Source: Acanthochlamys bracteata (lineage: Eukaryota > Streptophyta > Magnoliopsida > Pandanales > Velloziaceae). Taken from it: a stretch of DNA of 64,000 nt. Positions within the stretch are counted from its first letter, which is position 1; every line of letters begins with the position of its first letter. The stretch is from positions 5,704,001-5,768,000 of the forward strand of contig CM034140.1 in the NCBI GenBank assembly GCA_019914995.1, written 5' to 3'. A program made the position numbers and the translations under genes. Under the pieces are notes generated by a model, which did no database searches, was not told the DNA's origin, and saw nothing but the letters and a program-made list of their open reading frames with translations. Shown here piece after piece: positions 53,750 to 64,000 of this stretch.

Positions 53750-56700
53750 ATTGATTGCCATCAACGTTGCCGCTTAAACTCCATTAAAACTCAATGATAC
53801 AAACTATCTCTCCGAAAAATTCTAATTCAACACTCTTCTTGTTGGTTTTGATCTCCTTGGCTTCATTAATGGATCTAAATCGTGTTCACCACCACTATTG
53901 CTACAGATAGTTCAGTAATTAGCAATCCAGCTTATACATTAGAAACGTCAAGATCAGTTGATCCTCAATGCATTCATTGGATCTATCTCTCCAAACATTA
54001 TCCATTCATTGCCAGTGCCACTACCTCTATTAACGCTTGGCATACTCTTACCAACACTTATGCCAAGCTAACACGTGGTCGCCGTCCATAAATTCGAAGT
54101 CATTTAAAAAACTCTCAAAAGGGTTTTCAAAGTGTTACTGAATACTTGCGGAGAATTAAAGGGTATGCCCATGAACTTGCACTACTTGGTACCCCTATGG
54201 ATGCCGAAGATCTACTTGAACAAACTTTAGATGATTTTGGCGATTAATTTCATTATCTTATTGTTGCTCTCCAAGCTCGTAAGGCCCCAATCTCACTTGA
54301 GGAACTAAATGAAAAACTCCTCACCCTTAAAGCCACTCAGCGCAATGTAATATCCAAGGCTCAACCAATACTAGCGACTGCTAATCCAACACATAAAAAT
54401 TCAAGGCCTCGTCCCTCTTTCAACTCTGATCACACAGGCTCTTTTCGTCTCACTATGTTTTCCAACACCGGCTCCTCTATGCCAACATCTAATGGTGATC
54501 GCCCTTCACCAAGACGATATCTTGGTCATTGTCAAATCCGTGGCACTCAAGAACACTCAGCGAAGCGGTGCCTACCCTTTCATTTACTGCCGATCAATCA
54601 AGTGCCAACCAGCCAAGTGCCAATCAATCGCGGATCCGAAATAAATCTTATATTATGGCAGCCAGAAGCTAACTTTGCAGCTAATACCGGCACAGAAACT
54701 CCCTCTTGGCTACTTGACAGTGGTGCCTTCCAGGCTTCCATCATGTTACCGGCGATTTCAACAATCTCTCATTTCACTCTCCCTATAATGGTTCCGACGA
54801 TATTATGATTGGACATAGCATGGATTTACCAATCACACACACTGGTTCTATTTTTTTATCTTACTCTACTCATAATTTTACACTCAATAATATTTTTTTT
54901 GTGCCAAGCATGAAAAAAAAATTAATCTCTATTTCTCAATTTTGCATCACCAATAATATTTTCGTTAAATTCTTACCACATTCTTTTTTTGTGAAGGACC
55001 TTCGTACGGTGGCACAAATTCTTCAAGGACAAACTAAAGATGGCTTTTATGAGTGGCCAATTACACCAATCTAATCTTCACCATTACTTGCTTTATCCAG
55101 TGTCAAAACCACTTCATCCGAATGGCATCATAGACTAGAGCATCCGTCTCTTCAAATCTTCAAACATATCATATCTAATGATCAGTTATAATTATCTACT
55201 CATGTATTCATAATAATTTCTTATAACGATTGTCACTACAATAGAAGTCATAAGTTAGCATTTTCCAAATCCACTCTTACTTCTTCTAAACCTCTTGAAA
55301 TCATTTTCTCTGATGTTTGGACTTCACCTATTATATCTCATGATGGTTTCAAATATTATATTATTTTCGTCGATCACTTCACCAAATATATAAGGTTCTA
55401 CCAACTCAAAATAAAATCTAATTTGAATGACATTTTTATTCGCTTCAAAGCTCTTATAGAAAATTATTTTTCCTACAAAATCATTACACTTTACACCGAC
55501 AATGGTGGAGAATATCAAACTTTTGAAAATGTTCTCTCTAAAAATGGTATTTCTCACATCACCACTCCCTCATATACTTCAGAACATAATGGATATTCTG
55601 AACGACGACCCGTCACATTGTTGAAATTGGTCTCTCTCTTCTTTCTCATGCATCTCTCCCACTCACATATTGGTCTTATGCTTTCGCTACCGCCGTTTAT
55701 CTCATTAATCGTCTACCAACTCCAACACTTCAATTCACTTTTTCTTTTGAAAAAATATTTTGCCATCCACATAATTACTCCAAATTTTGAGTATTTGGTT
55801 GTTTATGCTATCATTGGCTTCGTCCTTATTCACCTCACAAACTTGTCCCTCGATCCAAAATATGTATTTTTCTTGACTTCTCTCTTACAAAAGATGCATA
55901 TCTTTGTTTTGACAATTCTACCTCCAACATCTATGTGTCTCATCACGTTGAATTTATTGAATCTGTTTTTTCTTTTTCCTCTCTTCAATGTAATTTTTTC
56001 CATCCTGAATCCACCACTGTTGACACATGGGTTCCCTACTCTTTTCCTGTTTTCACCATTCCAATTTTCACCCCCTCCTCAGTGCCACTCACAATGCCAT
56101 CTAACGTAGCACCACCTCCGCACGAAGACCCCTCTAACAATCCAAATTTACCATCTACATCACTTGTGTCCCATTCTACCAATCCTACTGAATCTTTCAG
56201 TGAACCCCATACTTCAACCAACAATAATCATCACATGAAAAATAGATCCAAGAACAACATCTACAAACCTATTCAAAAACTCAACTTGACAGCTCAATTA
56301 TACGTCTCTGATGACTTAGAACCAACAACTACGACCCAAACCATCAAAGATCCTAAATAGCGTCGGGCCATATCCGAAGAGTCTGATGCTTTTGTTCAAA
56401 ATGGCACTTAAGAACTTGTTCCATCTAACTTCTCACAAAATATTGTAGGATGTAAGTGGATTTTTCGTACTAAACGACTATCTGATGGCTCTATTGATAT
56501 GTACAAAGCACGTTTAGTTGATAAGGGATTTCATCAACGGCTTGGAGTTGATTATAATGACACATTTAGTCCAGTTATCAAAACAACAATTGTTCGTCTT
56601 GTTCTAAATCTTGCCATCAGTAAGGGATGGTCACTTCGCCAGCTTGATGTTAATAATGCATTTCTTCAAGGACACCTATTTGAAGACATCTACATGGCTC

Positions 56701-57560
56701 AACCACCCGAATTCATTGATCAAGATTTTCCAACTCATGTTTGCAAACTTCGCAAAGCTATTTATGGTCTCAAACAAGCACCACAAGCTTGGTATCACGA
56801 GCTCAAAATATTTTTACTTGACTTTGACTTCATCAACTCTTATGCGGACACCTCACTCATTATTCTTAACACAGATGCGCATCTCATTTACTTACTTATC
56901 TATGTTGATGATCTGATCAATACAGGAGACAGCCAGAATTTGGTAAAACGATTTGTGGAGTTTCTTGCCCAACGATTCTCATTAAAAGATCTTGGACCAT
57001 TATTCTTCCTTGGTGTTGAGGTTATTCCACACAATCATGGCTTTTTTCTCTCAACACGACAGTACATTATCGATCTCCTTGTCCGAACTAAAATGGTCGA
57101 TGCCAAATCCGTCATGACTTCCATATCCACCAGTTCAATATTGACAATTCATGCCGGCACAACTTTGTCTGATCCAACAGAATTTTGGACGATAATTGAG
57201 AGCCTTCAATATCTGTCTCTCACACTACCGAATATTGCATTTGCAGTGAACAAGTTCTCTCAATTCATGCATCAGCCAACAACTGAGCATTTGACAGTCG
57301 TCAAACGCGTTCTTCGCTATCTATCTGGTGCACTGAATCACGGATTATTTTTATATTGTGAATCACTTCTATCTTTACATGCATTTTCGGATGCTGACTG
57401 GGCATGTGATAAAGATGATTTCATCTCTACTAGTACCTATGTGGTGTATTTAGGCCGCAATTCAATTTCCTGGAGTCCAAAGAAACAACAGACTATTGCT
57501 TGTTTCTCTACGGAAGCTTAATATCATTCTGTTGCCTCCACTGCTGCAAAACTCAGTTAG
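53750..57560 (+). pseudogene. Copia gag-pol polyprotein (broken)
   Basis: The gag start near 53770 has two TAA codons within 25 codons. A gag zinc-knuckle region near 54520-54575 has lost one cysteine. The protease motif WLLDSGA lies at about 54706-54726. The integrase catalytic region includes SDVW near 55310 and TDNGGEYQ near 55495, with a frameshift near 55600. Reverse transcriptase is the best-kept part (56499-57521), with YKARLVDKGFHQ, QLDVNNAFLQG, IYGLKQAPQAWY and YVDD at about 56900. RNase H (DADWACD near 57392) ends in a TAA at 57519. This confirms family and order; it is not active as read. Confidence 0.85.
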
Positions 57561-57859
57561 ACTTGTTTTTTACTATCTGAGCTTGGTGTTAAACTTCTAA
57601 CTACTCCTGTCATATATTGTGGCAATATTGGTGCTACACATTTGTGCTTCAATCCAGTTTTTTATTTTAGGATGAAACATATTGCCATTGACTTTAACTT
57701 TATTAGGGACAAAGTTCAAAGTGGTGCTTTGCACGTCACTCATGTTTCATCACAAGATCAACTGGCTGACGCACTCACCAAACCACTTCCTCGGATGCGC
57801 TTCCTTTTTTTTCGATCCAAAATTGGAATCTCCGATCGAAGCTTCATCTTGCGGGGGCA

Positions 57860-58075
57860 TGATAAGGATATTTGATTCCTTCCTACATTTAGAGTGCTTA
57901 ATTTAGAAAAATTTTATTTAGAAAGATTAGATTTTATTTTATTTAGAAAGATTTGATTTAGATTGATTTTAGAAAGATTTAAGTTTAACAATATTTAACT
58001 TTTGGAGACTTTGAGTATATATATTTGTACTCATATTAATAAAGAAAAATAAGTCATTGAGTACAATTCTCTACA
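57860..58075 (+). repeat. 3' LTR of the Copia element
   Basis: About 216 bp, matching the 5' LTR. It has an extra AAAATTTTATTTAGAAAG-like unit that makes it longer. Confidence 0.85.
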
Positions 58076-58080
58076 GTAAG

Positions 58081-58354
58081 AATATGTTTCAAATATTCGT
58101 AATTAAATATTGCATAAATAAAAAATAAACAATGAAGTTTTTTACAAAATAGAGTTCATTTTTTGTATTTCAATAATTTTAAAAGTAAGTTAAAAATTAA
58201 AAGATAGAATTATATTGAAATAAAAAATTTAAAACTGAAATTTTATATAAAACTGAAGTTTTCTATTTTTTGTACAAATAAAACATATAAAATTTTCCGT
58301 AGCTCTAATTTTACAGAAGAAATTGAAGTTCTGAACGATTAAAACATGCCCTAA
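58081..58354. mobile_element. Second-family MITE (AATATGTTTCAAAT type)
   Basis: Begins AATATGTTTCAAATATTCG and ends GATTAAAACATGCCC, an imperfect inverted repeat. It shares GAGTTC, TTTCAATA and GAAGTTCT words with 39216-39475 and starts right at the Copia target duplication. Confidence 0.55.
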
Positions 58355-58718
58355 GTTGAACCAAATTCTATTCGATTTAATTTCCTAAAGGAAGTATTTC
58401 AGAAATTGTGAATATTCTTAAAGCTGCCGAGCAGTGGAGATCTCTACAAATTGTGATTCTTGGCAGTCTTAAGTAGGTATCCCTGTATAGCGACTCTTCA
58501 AATACCAAAATGGTTCTTTAAGATCATAACTAAAGTGACATAAACAAATACAATGCCAACAGATCAGGGGTTATTAAGTTACATTAGTATCACAACGAAA
58601 CAAAAAAATTACAATCTAGGGAATGCCCTATAATAAGTTACATCAGCTGCATTAACAAAAATGGGTAGCCAATAGTGATTTTATTTTTTCAAATATGTAA
58701 GTTAAACATAATCCTCCA

Positions 58719-61700
58719 CTACTGACTCTTCGTAAGACCCAGTCTCCTCCTCGACATCAACCTCTTTAGCTCGTATTCCTGTTCTTCATCACTAGTTTCA
58801 CCATCCCTCAGTTGCCTCCTGTATTCTTTTTCCTCCTCATGAAGCTTCTTCCATTCGGCCACCAATTTCTCCCATTCTTCTTGAAGCTTCTTTCTCTTCT
58901 TCCTTCCTTCTTCACTGAGTTGCAGATATACATCCTGATCCTCCGACTCGTACTTCTTGCTGTACTTCTTCAAGTTCTTAGCCACATCTTCCTCCTTTGC
59001 GGCACTCAGCAATGATGGCGGCCTTGGACGCCACAAAAACTATTTGCAGTGACAAAAAACAATAGATTTAAAAAACAGAGTCTGTGTAACACAAATAATT
59101 AAGGTTCAAAGTTTTTACCTGGAAGAAATGATCCCTTGAAATTCTGTATAGAGGCTTCCCACAGAAAGACCATATCTGGAACCCATTTTCCGTTTCATGG
59201 ACTGAAGTTACTGAAGTTGCGATATATCTGAAATCACAAAGAACATATCTCCTTAACTACATGCTTCAACGAAAGGCATTGTGCTTTGAGAAACCTCTTT
59301 TATATCAAACAACACATAATAAGTGTCCAACAACTGCATAAAAGGGTTTCTATTTATCCAGAACCAAGAAAAAGAACACACTAAACCTAATACTAAAAAC
59401 CACGATCTTGTCATACTGACTAATTAACATTACTACCAGCTATCTAGGACAATCATAAGAAACTTCCACAAATTCCTAAAGGTAGACTGCCCTAGGAAGA
59501 CAGACATTCAAATTATAATTGAATAGACAAATATATATATAATCAGAATAGCAAAATTGCATGGCAAAATTTACCTTCCAGTGAGATCCCATTCAACGTC
59601 TGTTGCCATGAAATGATCTCCAGATGACATCGTCTCCAGCTCATCAACATTGTAGAACTCCAACTGACCACTAAAACCCTTCAAACCAGCTAGCACAATG
59701 TAGTGGCCAGCAGGAGACCAATATAATGCATTGGCCTGTTTCAACTTCAGAGTTGTGAACTTCGAGACGCGTCCAGTATTATGTGCAGTACGCATGGAAT
59801 AGAAGCTTGTGTCAGGACGAGGACTGTCTCCATGGATAACAGCAAACCTTTGGCCAATTGGCTCCCATGCAAAGGCAATTATCTTATCATTCTTATTATC
59901 AAGTTCTAAGCCCTCGATCCGAATATCCCTTTCCTTGATGTGGAAAAGCTCAAAGCCAGTATAGGTGCTCTTCTTCGTCTTGGTGTACCTATCAACCTTC
60001 ATAGCAAGATACTCTCCATTGTTCTGACAGTACATTTTGCAACCACTGACACAAAAGAGGTTCTTCTGCCTTAGCTCTTCTTTGCCTGGAATTTGTATGA
60101 GGCTCACCTAGAAATGAAATCAAACAGAAATCAGAACTTAAACTTACATTTATTACAAGAAAGCTAATGTGTGAGTGCTTATACTTACCCTAGCCGGTTG
60201 GTTACCCCCACCCAACTCGGGGACAAAAATTGCAAGTATAGGATCTGTGGGACCAACAAAAGTCCATGACACTTTCTACTTTAATTGACTTTTTGTCAAT
60301 AAGCGTAAAGGTCTCTGTCTCGAAGACAGAGATAACATTCTTCCCAATTCTTGCAAAATACTTGTCCTCTCTTCCTCCACCTCATCTGATAAAAGCAAAC
60401 CCCATAAAGATCTGCAACCAGTAGCCAGATCAAAACAGTAACACAATGATGAGGTATATACCTGAATAAAGGCCAAGAAACTCCTGAAACCACACCACTA
60501 CAACTAGTGACAAATTCATCATCATTTCCTTTAAAGTCTGCATCAGTTTCCCAGATCTCACATCATAAATATTCAGTGCAACCCTCTGTAACAAAACAAT
60601 TAATGTCAACAATGATCTGTTAAGACAGATAAACTAGACATAGCGGAAGACTCACATGGGTATCACGGGGATTGCTTGGCTCATGACTGCTGCAAGTAAC
60701 CAGATATTTCTCACCAGGAGAAAAGTCAATCAGTTTGACCTGTTATATGTCCATATTAGCAATGAGAAACAAAAGAAAATGGCAGAGTACAACAATCCAT
60801 GATCCTTGAAGAACCTGTGGATGAACAAATTTTTGCCAGACGATCGAATGTGCTAGCACTTCCCCAAATCTGAGCACCCTGTCTATGAACTGTGGCCAAG
60901 TGTGATCCAAGAGGAGACCATTGAACAAAACTCTCAGTCCAGTGCTGAGAAATACAAAAATGATGTCAGACACACGGTATAATAACAATTTTTAACAGAA
61001 ACAGGGCTGGCATAGAACATTGTTATTTTATATTAACCAAAATGTCTTGCTGTAGGCTGAATCCAGTAATTATAGAAAAATAGTAATTGCATACCTCCTT
61101 TAGGTCAACAGAATCCTCTACATTTTGCTTATGCTAGAGTAAGTTAACAAATTTACATTTACTACACCATAGGCATTACATTATTGCTGTCTCACCCTTC
61201 TTTATTAATAAAGGACAAGAGATTTAGCTTTCAAACATCCAGGGTAGATAAAGTGGCTGATAATAACACATACAATATTTAACAGTGGTAGTTATGAAGA
61301 GTGTTGCTTCATGATATAATGAGATAGAACCATCTTACACATGTTGAGCTTAATAGCTCACATGTTGACAACTAACTTCCAGAGAAAAAGGTTGTAGCAA
61401 AGAAAATATTCTGTCGCAAATCTCAGCATGTCATTCTGCCTCTTAAAAGGGTTATGAAGTGCTATGGCAAATCTTCAAGTTTCTGCCTGAGCATAATTAT
61501 TGAGAAATCAGGAATAGATATTTCTTGGTAAATTGTTAATGTCTTAAGACACTTCTAATAGGATTGTACCCATGTCCAACTTTGAACGACAGTCCCATTC
61601 AAGAAAGCTCGTTAAGATGTATAACTTCTAACAGACGCACAAAAAGATAACCCTAGAAAGCTAGTGTCATCCACCAGAGAACTTGGTAGCCAAAACTGTT

Positions 61701-64000
61701 CTTGAAGCTCCATGATTGCAGTCGGTCACAGAGGATTTGGCCACCCACTTTAATCTCCAAATAAATCCAACAACTACTAGGATTTTTTTTTTAAGAAAAA
61801 GAAAAAAAATTCACGCACACAATATAACAGATGCAGAAGAGGAAAAAAGAAAAGAAGAAACAAGGTCACTCAGCCACTGACCTGACGGCGATAAACAAGT
61901 TCAGGTGTCCCTTGCCTAGGATCATTCCAGAAAACTTCAGTATAGTTACCAGCACGGATGACAAACTGATCCCCAGCCTTCTCATCCATTAGCCACTGAT
62001 ACAGATTTTCCTGTGCAGGCAAAGATATAACACTGAAGAAGGTCACAGGAAGAACAACAAACTCAGCAAACAAAATAGCACGCTTCTACATGCTCTGAGT
62101 CTTCTCTAGAAAAGAAATGAAAGGACTTTCACACACGCACAAGCACACAAAAGAAAACAAAATTCTGGAGAGCAAAAAGGAAGAATGACACGAGCACATC
62201 TCTCCCCAACTTCGAAAAAGCAAAAACACAAGTTGCTATCTATAGACGCACTAATCTTGTGAATTGTTCATAACAAGAAGAAACTCACAATCTAAACAAC
62301 AAGCGGTAATCTCGCACTCTCATTTACCGATCCAAACTTACCTGGCATTTTCATAAAAGGCAGATCATCTTGAAAAAAAGAAAATGCACCCTGTAATGAA
62401 AATAAAAAATTGCTATCGAAACCATAAACAGGAAAGTTATTATTAAAATTTTAAAACTTTACTGTCACTCTTCAAAAGTGCTCAGAAGAAGCAATGTGAT
62501 GCACTTACCAAGACAATAGAAAAGACCTCCAAAAATCAAGTGGCACTCAAACGCATACCTGAACTTAAACTGTATTCATAAGCTAAATACTCTGAATGGA
62601 TAACAATCAAAGATGACAGACATATAGAGGACAATTAAGGCCAAGTATTGCATTCTTCGCAAATGCTCTCTATTAGAACCCTTCTACAGCAACAGTAAGT
62701 CAGTGACAAATTAATTTAAGAAAATGACAGGAAAGTTCTCATTAATAAAGAGTAAAAGATGGCCATTACAACACAAGCCACAGACACCGGCATAAGTATT
62801 TCCCATTATGGGCTATAAATCTACTTTACTTTGAATCAGCTAATACTTAATGGAAGTTCAAAAGTGCAATATATCATTCAGTAAGCCCTGAAAACTTATC
62901 CAAAACTACAACATTTTCTTTGACGAAGGGTGAAATTTCCCAAACACTGGCATTTGGGATTTGAGAAATTTGATTTATGTTACATGGAAAACAGGCCTAG
63001 AAGTTTTCTAGAATAACCACAACGAGAATACCAAAAAGATTTAGCAAACATCAAGATATAAAACATAAAAAAAAATTGCAAAGAAAAAAGAAGTCAGCAA
63101 GTAAAACTCAACCCCGGCTCATATGGCTTGGCTGGAGGAGGTTCCCACTCATCCGTGATCTTTTCATGCTTTTGGAAGTCATGAAACATGTTCGTTACAA
63201 ATACATGAGACCTATCCAGCTTGTAGCCACTTGTTTTCTCCTTAGCAACCTCTGCTTCCTATTAGTAAGATTCAAGGAAAACTAAACACCTTTCAAATTT
63301 TGCACTAAGTTTATAGCATTAACTCTAATTTTACTAAAACATAACAAACCAAAAGCAGACCTTTTGCCAAATCTAAGGGCGTAATGTCCTATGCAGAAAT
63401 ATCACAAAGCATCAATATTCAATTTATATAGTTCTAACACTGCATTACAGCTAAACAAAACCCATCAAAAACAAATAAAGTACACAACAGGCCCAAATCT
63501 TCACATATCCGAGTCATTCATAGATCAGGGGGAAATTTGGCACAGCAACAAAAGGGGCAAATTCACATAAACTTTTATAGCCGTTAAGCATAATCCAAAA
63601 GAACAAACAAAAGGTTAGCAAATCATCCAAAAGAACAAACAAACGAAACTGCACTAAATAGACAGGATGAATAGTGTAGTATACCTGAGAAGTATTGTAT
63701 TCAATGAAACAGAAACCAAGCGTTTCCTGAGTCTCCGGATGAACAGGCATGTAAAAGCCATCTTCCTTAATCGCACCGATTTGCGTGTAGATTTTCTTAA
63801 TAACTCCAACAAGTTTATCAAACTTGGTCGGTCCAACTTTCGGCAAATTATCAACAACAACGACGTTCTTAAGTCCGTCTTCCATGTCAATCTCCTCTGG
63901 CTCGTAATCTAATTCATTATCACTGCTTCTGTAAAACCAAAAAAAAAAGAAAGAACAACAACAACATCAATTTCGATCTTCTTACAAGCGAATCAAGAAT
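58719..64000 (-). pseudogene. TIF3B: Eukaryotic translation initiation factor 3 subunit B (eIF3b), disrupted, 5' end outside window
   Basis: Ten exons are recognisable at 63685-63928, 63113-63258, 61882-62032 (or 62010), 60815-60944, 60656-60739, 60462-60585, 60189-60385, 59575-60107, 59119-59227 and 58719-59039. They encode the N-terminal RRM (VVVVDNLPKVG, LGFCFIEYN), the WD/propeller region ([31 protein letters not shown]) and the charged C-terminus. eIF3b is a scaffold of the eIF3 complex that recruits mRNA to the 40S subunit. Lesions against the family reading: an exon 63113-63258 donor out of phase by one; one extra A at about 60830; one missing G at about 60530; TGG to TGA at about 60383; two missing bases at about 60256; one missing A at about 58779 that replaces the acidic tail. 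Splice sites are otherwise intact, so this is a duplicated rather than processed copy, or a poorly polished assembly. The first exon may end at 63986. Confidence 0.85.

Larger units (their letters stand above)
53395..58075 (+). mobile_element. Complete but mutated Ty1/Copia retrotransposon
   Basis: This 4681 bp element is flanked by a perfect 5 bp target duplication, gtaag (53390-53394 and 58076-58080). LTRs are 53395-53595 and 57860-58075, both starting TGATAAGGATATTTGATTCC and ending CTACA. A Met-tRNA-like primer site with two mismatches follows at 53596, and the purine tract GCGGGGGCA precedes the 3' LTR. Gag, protease, integrase, reverse transcriptase and RNase H are present in Copia order. 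Stops and shifts in gag, integrase and RNase H make it non-autonomous now. Confidence 0.9.

Noticed and set aside
63986-64000. Upstream eIF3b exon ending at CGCTT|GTAAGA
   Set aside because: The phase fits, but the intron would be only about 57 bases, short for plants, and just 15 bases of exon are visible. It is mentioned only as a possibility.

Overview
This is a 64 kb stretch of an AT-rich angiosperm nuclear chromosome. The evidence is five intron-bearing eukaryotic loci, plant-type transposons (Copia, Ty3/Gypsy-type, Mutator-like, hAT-like and other MITEs), and plant-specific gene families: a SUVH protein with an SRA domain, and a plastid DUF3007 protein. The species cannot be named from the sequence.

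All five host loci are on the minus strand. From left to right they are: a SUVH1/SUVH3-type SET-domain protein with a single coding exon (8157-10259); a two-exon TIM8-like small Tim chaperone of the mitochondrial intermembrane space (14745-17320); a five-exon chloroplast DUF3007 membrane protein (24532-30840), whose last intron carries a complete LTR element; an eleven-exon glutamine:fructose-6-phosphate aminotransferase of the hexosamine pathway (41466-48848, 677 aa, intact); and an eIF3 subunit B locus that runs off the right edge (58719-64000). The eIF3b exons keep good splice sites but carry several frameshifts and an in-frame stop, so the locus reads as a duplicated pseudogene unless the assembly is at fault. 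I found exons by joining coding segments at GT/AG sites in matching phase. Several are too short to stand out as open reading frames.

The rest is layered transposon sequence. Positions 1-4440 hold a decayed Copia pol, split by a 1.6 kb solo-LTR-like insertion and by a MITE. Three related LTR elements (17.9-21.9, 25.0-27.9 and 49.8-52.8 kb) share the ends TGTCACGG/CCGTGACA and a Met-tRNA primer site. They encode only gag and an aspartic protease, with no room for reverse transcriptase, so they look like a non-autonomous gag-only family. A 5.7 kb Mutator-like element (33113-38858) has about 800 bp terminal inverted repeats, a perfect 9 bp target duplication and a broken FAR1-like transposase, and it sits inside an older MITE. 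A full-length but mutated Copia element (53395-58075) has a perfect 5 bp target duplication. A hAT-like MITE (22418-22970) has a perfect 8 bp duplication. At least a dozen copies of one AT-rich MITE family, about 170-260 bp each, are scattered through the intergenic DNA.

The host genes are unrelated housekeeping or chromatin functions and do not form a pathway. The most notable points are the gag-only LTR family, the intronic element plus duplicated splice acceptor in the DUF3007 gene, the nested Mutator-like element, and the eIF3b lesions.
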